This document shows positions 34,686 through 41,765 of a stretch of DNA of 53,332 nucleotides, in pieces; positions within the stretch are counted from its first letter, which is position 1; the number at the start of each line of letters is the position of its first letter. The DNA comes from Pseudomonas sp. MWU13-2100 (GTDB lineage: Bacteria; Pseudomonadota; Gammaproteobacteria; Pseudomonadales; Pseudomonadaceae): contig NZ_JALLIX010000046.1 of the NCBI RefSeq assembly GCF_023242365.1, positions 1 to 53,332 on the forward strand, written 5' to 3'. The notes under the pieces were generated by a model. That model saw only the letters and a list, made by a program, of their open reading frames with translations, searched no databases and was not told where the DNA came from. The translations under genes and the position numbers were made by a program.

Positions 34686-35663
34686 TTACTTGACGGCACT
34701 AACCCTGCCAACCCAAAGACGAGTGCCACTTGAATTTCTTCCCGGCCGCCAGAACACTTCACCCTCAATCTCATTAGGAATTCTATAAACAATCTTGGTC
34801 TTCATGGTAATTAACGGATTTACACCTCTAAACCATATATTGTAACCCTCAAGCATTATTGGCTCGACAGTATCAAATACATAATCCTTTCCGTTGTAGT
34901 TGACAAGCAAACTACCCTCGGCAGGTAGCCTGGACTCTGTATCGAGGTTCTTGAATGAGGCATTTACAACAAAAAAGCGAGAGCCCTCCCAGGTTTTCGG
35001 CTCTACAAACGAATTCCCTGTACCAACTTTATTTGTAGCATATGCCTTATCTGTAGATATCTCGAAGTATCCTATTGCAGCTTTCTCAGGTCGAGCAAGA
35101 ATGTAATCGACATATTTCTCAGTGTAATTTGCAAACCTACCCTTGCCTGCAGCGGCAGAAGCCATCATGCATATCGCGTAATTACCTCCCACCGTTACTT
35201 TCTCTGGCTGTATTTTATTTTTTTTACGAGCACGGAGGGCCGCCCCTGCATCCAGGGCGGCTTTATGACTATAGATATCATCACTATACAGCATAGAAAA
35301 ATCCTTATGATATTTTCTATCTTTCAGCCTGTCATACCCGCCGACCAGAGAGGCACTGAATTCAATATTTTTTTCTTTAAATTCTTTCTGTAGAATTTTG
35401 GTTGCAGTGTTCCCGCCGGATACAAACATTAGCAAGTCCTCAGCAATCATAGGCTCAGTTTCTTTTTTAATTTCCGCTTGCACTGCTGAGTCATAGCCAG
35501 CTAAATACTTATCGCACCCTTCAGAAAGAAAGTATTTATCTTTAAAGTTCACTTGAAATGGATCTAGAGCCGTCTCATTTCCGCCGGGTTTATTTTTTGC
35601 TGAAACAGGTATCGATGTTACAGCCAATAATCCAACTGCCAGCACCAGAAATCTTATCTTCAA
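34686..35663 (-). CDS. Secreted protein of unknown function
   Basis: A 325-residue protein with a signal peptide (MKIRFLVLAVGLLAVTSIPVSA, cut near residue 22). The N-terminal half is helical and charged, with LSEGCDKYLAGYDSAVQAEI. The C-terminal 130 residues form a beta-rich, immunoglobulin-like unit (RFFVVNASFKNLDTESRLP ... VYRIPNEIEGEVFWRPG) that recalls DUF4352-type domains. It is AT-rich even for the element and has its own upstream region, so it is probably cargo. A role at the envelope, such as superinfection exclusion, is possible but not shown. Confidence 0.7.
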   Translation of the reverse strand: MKIRFLVLAVGLLAVTSIPVSAKNKPGGNETALDPFQVNFKDKYFLSEGCDKYLAGYDSAVQAEIKKETEPMIAEDLLMFVSGGNTATKILQKEFKEKNIEFSASLVGGYDRLKDRKYHKDFSMLYSDDIYSHKAALDAGAALRARKKNKIQPEKVTVGGNYAICMMASAAAGKGRFANYTEKYVDYILARPEKAAIGYFEISTDKAYATNKVGTGNSFVEPKTWEGSRFFVVNASFKNLDTESRLPAEGSLLVNYNGKDYVFDTVEPIMLEGYNIWFRGVNPLITMKTKIVYRIPNEIEGEVFWRPGRNSSGTRLWVGRVSAVK

Positions 35664-36043
35664 TTTAGCTAGTCCAGTGATATTACATCACCACAGGCTA
35701 GCACAGCGCCATCAGGAGTTGAAGTAGACAACTATCAAATAACTCATACAAACCCATGATTTCTCACCCTAGTTCAATCTCCATAATGTTTTAGAACTTG
35801 GCTTGCCCCAGTATTTCCGGGGGTGTGGTATAGGCACTTGTTAAGATAGTTTCTGATTCTCATCAAAATGATTGTTTTATGACTAAAAGTACAAATTTAG
35901 TCACAAAACGCCAGATTGATCATCCCAACCCCTCCTTAAGTCTGCCAGACTGCACGTTAGTGCCAGAGAATGGCGAATTGACATCTATGCTGCCAGAGCT
36001 TTCACTCACATAGCCTCTATCGGCTATCTATAAGGAGTTGAGA
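35664..36043. other. Spacer with a strong inverted repeat
   Basis: This spacer holds the upstream regions of two divergent genes. Its main feature is a hairpin at 35874-35909 (listed separately). A TGCCAGA-type motif recurs loosely near 35945-36000 (CTGCCAGA, GTGCCAGA, CTGCCAGA) and may be a set of protein-binding repeats. No gene was seen. Confidence 0.5.
35874..35909. repeat. Inverted repeat, 13-bp arms
   Basis: GTTTT-A-TGACTAAA pairs with TTTAGTCA-C-AAAAC around the loop AGTACAAA, with one mismatch. It is A/T-flanked on both sides, so it could end transcription in either direction or serve as a recombinase or replication-protein site. Confidence 0.6.
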
Positions 36044-36283
36044 ATGTCTACCAGTACAGAAGAGTTACGTGAACTGCTGACCCGGATTCATAAAGGGCTC
36101 ACCGACATAACAGGTGCGGATGTCCCTGTATTTGAACGGTTGTTGACTCTCCGGTGGGCCTACTTCGATGAGGAGGTACAAGACGGATACCAGGGAGCTT
36201 GCAGTACGAAGGAAGGTGATATTCAGATATTGACCGGCCCCTTGTATGAACAGGCCGACCTGGGCTCATCAAACGACCGTTAA
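36044..36283 (+). CDS. Small acidic protein of unknown function
   Basis: A 79-residue acidic protein starting MSTSTEELRELLTRIHKG. The N-terminal 35 residues are helical and leucine-rich. TAAGGAGTTGAGA gives a good ribosome site for the ATG at 36044 rather than the in-frame TTG at 36038. Its stop codon falls in the first repeat of the putative resolvase site. It could be a small regulator or anti-defence protein; nothing identifies it. Confidence 0.6.
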   Translation: MSTSTEELRELLTRIHKGLTDITGADVPVFERLLTLRWAYFDEEVQDGYQGACSTKEGDIQILTGPLYEQADLGSSNDR

Positions 36284-36375
36284 ACGATACCTTCCAGACA
36301 GGCGGTATCCAGCATCATAAAAATAGACTTCTTGATTTTGTGATACCTTGGTACACTGATACCACGTTAAACGAT
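36278..36375. promoter_or_regulatory. Candidate resolvase recombination site (res)
   Basis: CGTTAAACGAT occurs twice in direct orientation (at about 36279 and 36364). Between them are GATACC-N12-GGTATC (inverted) and TGATACC-N9-TGATACC (direct). Several related half-sites in about 100 bp just before a serine resolvase gene is the normal layout of a res site. Confidence 0.6.
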
Positions 36376-36392
36376 CCCAAGGAGTCACCCAC

Positions 36393-36962
36393 ATGTCCCG
36401 CACCTTCTTGTATTGTCGTGTCAGCACCTCCTCCCAGTTCACAGAGAACCAAGTGCAAGAAGTGAAGGCAGCAGGCTTTGATGTGCAGGCCAGCCGTGTA
36501 GTAGAGGAAACAATCTCAGGCAGCATTGCAGCCAAGGAACGGTCAGGCTTTCAGAAGCTGCTGGATAGGATGGAGTCAGGAGACGTATTGATCGTGACCA
36601 AGCTAGACCGTCTTGGCCGTAACGCTATGGATGTACGTCAGACAGTTGAGCATCTAGCAGCTACAGGCATCCGTGTGCACTGCCTTGCCCTTGGAGGGGT
36701 AGACCTGACCTCACCAGCAGGCAAAATGACCATGCAAGTGTTGAATGCTGTAGCAGAGTTTGAACGTGACCTGTTGATCGAACGTACACAAGCTGGTTTG
36801 GCCCGTGCAAAGTCTGAAGGTAAGAAACTTGGTCGTCCTGAAGCCACTGACACGACAGCCTCTGTGCAATGCTTGAAGTCACAGAACAAGACACAAGCAC
36901 AGGTAGCGACAGAACTGAAGATCGGTATTGCCACTGTCAAACGTCATTGGAACAAGGCCTGA
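36393..36962 (+). CDS. Small serine recombinase (resolvase/invertase)
   Basis: A 189-residue resolvase. The catalytic Ser is near residue 11 in YCRVSTSSQ. Other active-site regions are TKLDRLGRNAMDV and the helix-E region NAVAEFERDLLIERTQAGLARAKSEGKKLGRP. The C-terminal helix-turn-helix is KTQAQVATELKIGIATVKRHW. AAGGAGTCACCCAC precedes the ATG. Such enzymes resolve plasmid dimers or co-integrates, or invert DNA. With repeats directly upstream and a RepL-like gene in the same element, dimer resolution of a circular form is the simplest role. Confidence 0.92.
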   Translation: MSRTFLYCRVSTSSQFTENQVQEVKAAGFDVQASRVVEETISGSIAAKERSGFQKLLDRMESGDVLIVTKLDRLGRNAMDVRQTVEHLAATGIRVHCLALGGVDLTSPAGKMTMQVLNAVAEFERDLLIERTQAGLARAKSEGKKLGRPEATDTTASVQCLKSQNKTQAQVATELKIGIATVKRHWNKA

Positions 36963-37216
36963 AACCTCTTGAGATCAACCCTGAGACACGTTGAGAAGAT
37001 GTGTGTGGCATAGAGGTATTTACACGTAATTTCCTCTCACGCAGCTTCACGCAGCCTCTGAGAGTTATTTTAGAATCACTCGGCAACTGGAATGCCTACC
37101 CCGGACCGGACTCATCACCTACCGTGAAATTCATTATTTTCCAGCCAGATGGTCTGATCAGCTCGTTCAGTGCACTCTGTTCCTGGGCGGCGGATAGGGT
37201 TAGGAAAAAAGCTCAG
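36963..37216. other. Spacer between convergent resolvase and Rap1a/Tai-like genes
   Basis: No supported gene. CACGCAGCTTCACGCAGCCT is a short direct repeat inside a CTCTCA...TGAGAG inverted repeat (about 37036-37063). A GTG-started frame at 37001 has no ribosome site. Confidence 0.4.
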
Positions 37217-37588
37217 TCATTTAGTGCAAGGGTAGGCATCTTTCATTGCAAGCCACACTAGACCGGTTTTGCCTTGATTAAGCTTCGCGGGATTGTCTTT
37301 CAGATACTTGACAACAACCCTCGCAAGTTGGCCGTTTGTAGCATCTCTCGGTACACAGAGCTTGGCTTGATTCTCTAAGTTTTCGCTGAAAAACGCTGTT
37401 GTACTCAAAACTCCTTCAATGAACCCGACACACATGCCAGCTTGGCCTCGGTCAAAATCTCTATCTCTGTCAGAGGCCTTGATGAATTGTTGGCACTGGG
37501 TTAGCAATGCGTTTCCATCAGCCATGGCCTGACTGCATCCCATTGCCACTACCAGTGTCACCGCTACCGCTGTCCCTGCTTTCATCAT
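37217..37588 (-). CDS. Rap1a/Tai-family secreted immunity-like protein
   Basis: A 123-residue protein with a signal peptide (MMKAGTAVAVTLVVAMGCSQAMA). The mature part has the layout of the Rap1a/Tai domain: GNALLTQCQQFI, then AGMCVGFIEGVLS, then LCVPRDATNGQLARVVVKYL, and the final AMKDAYPC. Four conserved cysteines would form two disulfides. Family members protect against type VI peptidoglycan amidases in the periplasm. No matching effector is next to it, so it may be orphan immunity or have another envelope role. AGGGGCACG gives the ribosome site. Confidence 0.8.
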   Translation of the reverse strand: MMKAGTAVAVTLVVAMGCSQAMADGNALLTQCQQFIKASDRDRDFDRGQAGMCVGFIEGVLSTTAFFSENLENQAKLCVPRDATNGQLARVVVKYLKDNPAKLNQGKTGLVWLAMKDAYPCTK

Positions 37589-37653
37589 CGTGCCCCTGTT
37601 TGTGGTTGGCCGGTCATTGATTCGTCTCGTGTACGGTTCAAAATTGTGAATGT

Positions 37654-37806
37654 GCTGAAAGCCACATATTACGTGGGCTGTAGTCCATTTGCATTACCGT
37701 CGCAATATGGATAGACAGAGTGCTACGACGTCTATCCAGCTTGCACGGGTAAGCGAGAGCTTACGGGAGCACACTGTGGACGGGATACCCCGTGAACGGA
37801 GTTCAC
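37654..37806 (+). ncRNA. Second, diverged copy of the 5' RNA module
   Basis: Order and spacing match 34074-34201: GCTGAAAGCCAC at 37654, a 9-bp hairpin (37708-37738), TTGCACGG, then GTAAGC-GAGA-GCTTAC (37749-37764), ACGGG-ATAC-CCCGT (37780-37793) and GTGAAC-GGA-GTTCAC (37792-37806). Compared with copy one, stem three changes A-T to G-C and stem four changes G-C to C-G, both keeping pairing. It lies in the spacer upstream of the Rap1a/Tai-like gene. Confidence 0.6.
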
Positions 37807-37811
37807 AAGAG

Positions 37812-38135
37812 TTAACCCTCTGACTCTTGATAGTACACAGCAGTAGAGCTTCGGTATTGCTTTAGGAATTTTTCGAGAAATTTTACTACACGGGTGTCGT
37901 CATTAATAAATTCGATTGCCTCGGCAATTACTTCTTCCCCCAAGCCTTCCAGTGACTCCTGTAGTGTCCCGCCCCAGTCATTGCAGACATCCTGCCAATG
38001 AATGTCGTCTTCTTCAGATATGCCGTAATTTTCATACAGCCATTTATACTCTTCTGTTTCACCTCCGAAACCGTTCTCTCCCCATACTCGCTCCATCTCT
38101 GCCAATACAGCATCAATCAACTGATCTCTTGTCAT
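37812..38135 (-). CDS. Acidic protein of unknown function
   Basis: A 107-residue, strongly acidic, mostly helical protein starting MTRDQLIDAVLAEMERVWGE. AAGGAGGAGTC lies directly before this ATG, so the longer in-frame extension is rejected. High acidity and size resemble DNA-mimic or anti-restriction proteins and small anti-toxins, but no motif proves it. It lies just downstream of the integrase gene on the same strand. Confidence 0.68.
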   Translation of the reverse strand: MTRDQLIDAVLAEMERVWGENGFGGETEEYKWLYENYGISEEDDIHWQDVCNDWGGTLQESLEGLGEEVIAEAIEFINDDTRVVKFLEKFLKQYRSSTAVYYQESEG

Positions 38136-38277
38136 GACTCCTCCTTGAAGCTTTGGTCTAGACACTGCTTTTGCTGCACTGGGTTGATTCGGGCAGTACG
38201 CCACTACGTTCCTAAAAGACGTCTCCAGGTGATTGTAGCTGAGGAGCATGATCACGGTGTCGATCGTTTGTGGTAGG

Positions 38278-39900
38278 TCATTCGTACTGGAGACGAAGGT
38301 TTTCGTGGTCTTCCTCGTCCATCCACGATTCTCCCCCTACCTCGGCTGGTTCAATCGGATCGCACTTCTCTGTATCCAGCCGGTTGGCATCACGCTCTTT
38401 AAGAACAAGGATCAGTTTATCGCCTGCCATGAGCTTGTATTGGTTAGCACGTCGATCAACACCCGCATACCTATAGACGACATCAGAATGAGATGATGTA
38501 ATCCGTCCATCTAGATTGACAGTAATTGAATAATCGACGGTACGTAGCATGGCAGCCAGTAGCTGTGGGTCGTCTCTTTCAAGGTCCGACACCTCTCCCT
38601 TCTCCCGCCAGTAATTCCCGATTGGTGTTGCCACGGTTGAGCGTAGGATGATTAGAGAATTCTCTGTTGCTTCACGTTCTGCCTTGGCCTTCTTGTAAGC
38701 TTCCATGAACTCAGGTTCTGCCCCAAGCTCTCTGATTGTCTTGGCAAGGTTATCGAACTGTCTGCTCAGCTCTAACAGCTTACCCTCTTGAACTGCTATC
38801 TCCTTTTCGTCTACGCCCATCTGTTGACGGGTCATTGCTTCATTGGCGGCCCTGGCTGATGTGTACCTATAAATCGCATCCATTACAGGCTTGGGCACGA
38901 TATGGGAGTTATCACAGCCCTTCAGGTTCTGCCGGGTGCGGCAACGCATAGAGTGAGGCATGCCGTCTTTGTTCTGAATGATGTAGTTTTTCCCGCATGA
39001 TCCGCACCGTACCAGTCCCACAAGGAAGTGCTTGGCTGTTTTCGCTGGTCGTTTTGTCTTCACGTCTTCAGCATGGGTCTGAGCCTTGTAGAACAGGGAT
39101 GGCTCAATCACTTCAGGGTATATGGCATCGATGATCTGATGGTCAGGTGTCCCGGCCAGCGTTTCCCATTTGCCAATCACAGCCTTGTTCCGTAGCCAGC
39201 CTTCGACGGTCGGACCACTGCATTTAGCCAGACGCTCAACACCGGAATCACGCATTCGTTTGGCAATGGTGGCCTTGCCCATTCCTGAAACGTACAACTC
39301 GAATGCGGTTTTGATCCAAGGGACTATTTCATCACGTACCGTACCATCGCTGTTTAGCCATACAGGTGTAATACGTTCAGGGGTAACACCCTCCGTCCTA
39401 GCTTTGTCCCTACGCTTCGCATATGAGGCCGTCACTCGCCTTGAGAGAGTTTCTGAGTAGCCGTGTGCAGCCTGAATCTTTGCCACTAGTAGGAAGATTT
39501 GAGTACCACCTACAGATGCCTTGGTGTACTCGGTGCCATCGTCCAGTGTGATGATAGAGACGCCAGCCTTGAGGATCGGTGCAATGACCTGAGTCAGCAT
39601 CTCCAGTGGTTCTAGGCGACCTGTACGGTCGAGAGCTTCTACAAGCACCACAGCACCGTCTTTGATAGCACCCTGCTCTACAGCAACGAGGAGCTTCCCG
39701 AATCCCCCACCTTTTTCGATGTGCTCCCCATGGAATCCACTCTTGCCTAGGTCTTTGAAGCTCAGTTTACTCAGTTCATAATCGTCTTCATTCTTCCTCA
39801 TCCACTCAGCAATCATGCCTTCCTGTCGTTCTACGCTGGACCCATCCCGCTGACGGGCACTTGAAAATCGAACGTATGAGATTGCCTGCTTCTTTTGCAT
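38278..39900 (-). CDS. Large serine recombinase (integrase)
   Basis: A 540-residue site-specific integrase. The N-terminal catalytic domain has the nucleophilic Ser near residue 13 in YVRFSSARQRDGSS, then LVEALDRTGRLEPL. The recombinase domain contains TLSRRVTASYAKRRDKA and GMGKATIAKRMRDSGVERL. A zinc ribbon follows (CGSCGKNY ... MRCRTRQNLKGC), then a coiled coil (EIAVQEGKLLELSRQFDNL) as used in synapsis control. The start MQKKQAISYV was chosen; the open frame upstream runs across the att site into chromosomal DNA. It is 63 bp from the attR core, as expected, and faces into the element. It most likely joins attP and attB at TGGGA. Confidence 0.93.
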   Translation of the reverse strand: MQKKQAISYVRFSSARQRDGSSVERQEGMIAEWMRKNEDDYELSKLSFKDLGKSGFHGEHIEKGGGFGKLLVAVEQGAIKDGAVVLVEALDRTGRLEPLEMLTQVIAPILKAGVSIITLDDGTEYTKASVGGTQIFLLVAKIQAAHGYSETLSRRVTASYAKRRDKARTEGVTPERITPVWLNSDGTVRDEIVPWIKTAFELYVSGMGKATIAKRMRDSGVERLAKCSGPTVEGWLRNKAVIGKWETLAGTPDHQIIDAIYPEVIEPSLFYKAQTHAEDVKTKRPAKTAKHFLVGLVRCGSCGKNYIIQNKDGMPHSMRCRTRQNLKGCDNSHIVPKPVMDAIYRYTSARAANEAMTRQQMGVDEKEIAVQEGKLLELSRQFDNLAKTIRELGAEPEFMEAYKKAKAEREATENSLIILRSTVATPIGNYWREKGEVSDLERDDPQLLAAMLRTVDYSITVNLDGRITSSHSDVVYRYAGVDRRANQYKLMAGDKLILVLKERDANRLDTEKCDPIEPAEVGGESWMDEEDHENLRLQYE

Positions 39901-39963
39901 GTCGGTGCCCTGCCCTTGATGGTCGGTATGATACCAGTCATTAAGGGTTACATACGAAGAACA

Positions 39964-39968
39964 TGGGA
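39964..39968. other. attR core of the integrated element
   Basis: TGGGA, the right copy of the core, preceded by element sequence TTACATACGAAGAACA and followed by FKBP codons (TATCGGCCTGATGGGC). Confidence 0.85.
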
Positions 39969-40125
39969 TATCGGCCTGATGGGCATGAAGGTCGGCGGCA
40001 AGCGCCGACTGTGCGTGCCGGCGCACCTGGCCTATGGCGAACGCGGCATGGGCTCGCTCGTCGCACCGGGCGCCGACCTGACCTTTGAAATCGAGTTGCT
40101 GGAAGTGCTGACGCGGGACGATTGA
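39964..40125 (+). pseudogene. FKBP-type peptidyl-prolyl isomerase, 3' part
   Basis: Encodes the last 52-53 residues of the FKBP split at 27800: DIGLMGMKVGGKRRL, VPAHLAYGERGMG, GADLTFEIELLEV. The typical active-site and core residues of the second half are intact. An open frame enters it from the element (TTG at 39895 or ATG at 39928), so a short fusion peptide could be made, but no ribosome site is clear. It cannot fold as an FKBP alone. Confidence 0.93.
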
Positions 40126-40225
40126 GCCCTCCTGCGTCTATCCTTGAGTATCGATCACGGCGATTCGTACCAAGGCGAGCGCCGATCGTCGCCGCATCAG
40201 CCACTCGTTCACCGGAGATATTCCC

Positions 40226-41065
40226 ATGCCCGACCCGCAGGTCAGCGCGGCCCTGGAAACGCTCTTGCCACTGATGACCGAACAGCCCTTTCTGGTGCTC
40301 ACGGGTGCCGGTATCAGCACCTCCTCCGGCATCCCGGATTACCGCGACCGCGAAGGTGTGCGCCGGGGCAAACCACCGATGATGATCCAGGAATTCCTCG
40401 GTTCACCCCAGGCCCGACGCCGCTACTGGGCCAGGGCCATGCTTGGTTGGCCACGGGTGCGCATGGCCCGGCCGAACGCCGCCCACCGGGCATTGGCCAG
40501 CCTGCAGGCGCGACACCACCTCAGCGGCCTGATCACCCAGAACGTCGACACCTTGCATGAGCAGGCCGGCAGTCACAATGTGATCGAACTGCATGGCAGC
40601 CTGCACAAAGTCCTGTGCCTGGATTGCGGCGCCCGTCTGGAGCGCGATTCCGTCCAGCTCACCCTGGAGACACAGAACCCTTATCTCGCCGGGGTCGAGG
40701 CGGTCCAGGCACCGGACGGCGACACCCTGTTGGACAGCGCCTTCGAGTCGCGCTTTCAAGTGCCCCGCTGCCCGCAGTGCGATGGCGAGCGCTTGAAACC
40801 CGACGTGGTGTTCTTCGGCGAAAATGTCGCCCCGCTCACCGCCGCCAGGGCCCTGACCTGCGCCGAACAGGCGGCGGGGTTGCTGGTGATCGGGTCGTCG
40901 CTGATGGCCTATTCGGCCTTTCGCCTGTGCAAGTTGATGGCCGAACACGGCAAGCCGTTGATCGCCATCAACCTGGGCAAGACCCGCGCCGATGAGTTAC
41001 TGGACTTCAAGTTCGAAGCCTCATGCGAACAGTTGCTGCCGCTGCTGGCCGAGCACCTCGGCTGA
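40226..41065 (+). CDS. Sirtuin (NAD-dependent protein deacylase)
   Basis: A 279-residue Sir2-family enzyme, which removes acyl groups from lysine while splitting NAD. The NAD-binding motif GAGISTSSGIPDYRDREG is intact. The catalytic region is TQNVDTLHEQAGSHNVIELHG, with His as base. Zinc cysteines are CLDCG and CPQC. LLVIGSSLMAYSAF closes the Rossmann fold. This fits the bacterial NAD-dependent deacetylase group of pseudomonads. CACCGGAGATATTCCC gives the ribosome site. The following gene is convergent and its stop is adjacent. Confidence 0.92.
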   Translation: MPDPQVSAALETLLPLMTEQPFLVLTGAGISTSSGIPDYRDREGVRRGKPPMMIQEFLGSPQARRRYWARAMLGWPRVRMARPNAAHRALASLQARHHLSGLITQNVDTLHEQAGSHNVIELHGSLHKVLCLDCGARLERDSVQLTLETQNPYLAGVEAVQAPDGDTLLDSAFESRFQVPRCPQCDGERLKPDVVFFGENVAPLTAARALTCAEQAAGLLVIGSSLMAYSAFRLCKLMAEHGKPLIAINLGKTRADELLDFKFEASCEQLLPLLAEHLG

Positions 41066-41653
41066 TCAGCAACGGATCGGCAGCGCCTCGATCAGCGCCT
41101 GGGTCGAGCGGACCCGGGCAATGCGCGGCATGACCTTCTCCATGGAGAAGCGATGGGTGTCCTCCCCAAGGCCCGCACAAGCGTCCTCGGCCACCACCAC
41201 GGCGTAGTTGTGGTGCCAAGCGTCGCGGGCGGTGGACTCAACGCCGGAGTTGCTGGCAATGCCGCAGACGATCACCGTGGTAATCCCGCGACGACGTAAT
41301 TGCAGGTCCAGTTCGGTGCCGTAGAAGGCGCTCCAGCTATGCTTGGTGATCTGCACCGGGGCGTTCAAGGCAGCGATCACAGGGCTCAGTAGCGCCCAAT
41401 CTTCCGGCAAACCACCCGGCGGCACGGCCATGGGTATATCCACCGGCTGGTTGAGTTTGTCGGCGTAGTCGCTGGCGAAGCCCACACGCACGACGACTAC
41501 CAGGCCGCCCGCCTGGGTCAGGTGTGCACCGAGCCGCGCCGCCCGTTCGGCGACCGCCTCCGGAGCATGGGGCGCAACCGGCATGGCCATGATCCCCTGC
41601 TGCAGGTCGATGATCACAAGAGCACAGGTACGAGGATCGAGCGTAAGCGACAT
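41066..41653 (-). CDS. Isochorismatase-family cysteine hydrolase
   Basis: A 195-residue hydrolase of the isochorismatase/nicotinamidase superfamily. The catalytic Asp is in ALVIIDLQQGI, the Lys in QITKHSWSAFYGTEL and the Cys in TVIVCGIASNSGVESTA, which has the cis-peptide region. YcaC-like and nicotinamidase-like members hydrolyse amides or ethers; the substrate is unknown. The start MSLTLDPRTC is preceded by AGGAGATCATC; an in-frame upstream ATG is rejected. Divergent from a TetR gene with tandem operators between them. Confidence 0.88.
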   Translation of the reverse strand: MSLTLDPRTCALVIIDLQQGIMAMPVAPHAPEAVAERAARLGAHLTQAGGLVVVVRVGFASDYADKLNQPVDIPMAVPPGGLPEDWALLSPVIAALNAPVQITKHSWSAFYGTELDLQLRRRGITTVIVCGIASNSGVESTARDAWHHNYAVVVAEDACAGLGEDTHRFSMEKVMPRIARVRSTQALIEALPIRC

Positions 41654-41726
41654 GATGATCTCCTGGTCGACAGGTGTCGGCTTGCGCAACCTGGCAAGCG
41701 CGAACGGCGAAGCTGCGGTTAGAATA

Positions 41727-41765
41727 TGAGGACAGCCTCACAATCAGGATATGAGGATGCCCTCA
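41727..41765. promoter_or_regulatory. Two tandem palindromic operators
   Basis: TGAGG-ACAG-CCTCA (41727-41740) and TGAGG-ATGC-CCTCA (41752-41765) lie 25 bp apart in direct repeat; the flanking ATA...CAA bases are also shared. The second covers the start codon of the tetR gene. This strongly suggests autorepression and joint control of the hydrolase gene. Confidence 0.75.

Larger units (their letters stand above)
27796..39968. mobile_element. Integrated 12.2-kb element with large serine recombinase
   Basis: The element splits the FKBP gene and is bounded by two TGGGA copies, 12,168 bp apart. It is visibly AT-richer than both flanks. It carries a serine integrase at the right end, an early-looking promoter and putative RNA at the left end, a run of small genes up to a tape-measure-like gene, a RepL-like gene, a structured noncoding region, a resolvase and secreted-protein cargo. 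No capsid, portal, terminase, relaxase or type IV secretion gene was recognised. It could be a phage satellite, a phage-plasmid remnant or an integrative plasmid. Confidence 0.93.

Noticed and set aside
37001..37261. 86-codon plus-strand frame between the resolvase and the Rap1a/Tai-like gene
   Set aside because: It starts with GTG, lacks a ribosome site and runs into the 3' end of the convergent, well-supported secreted-protein gene.
27796..39968. Complete prophage
   Set aside because: No terminase, portal, capsid, lysis or tail-tube gene was recognised despite the tape-measure-like protein.
27796..39968. Conjugative element (ICE)
   Set aside because: No relaxase, coupling protein or type IV secretion gene was found.
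39901..40026. N-terminal extension of the integrase frame to 40026
   Set aside because: The extra codons lie across attR in the FKBP gene; the serine recombinase fold starts at MQKKQAISYV.
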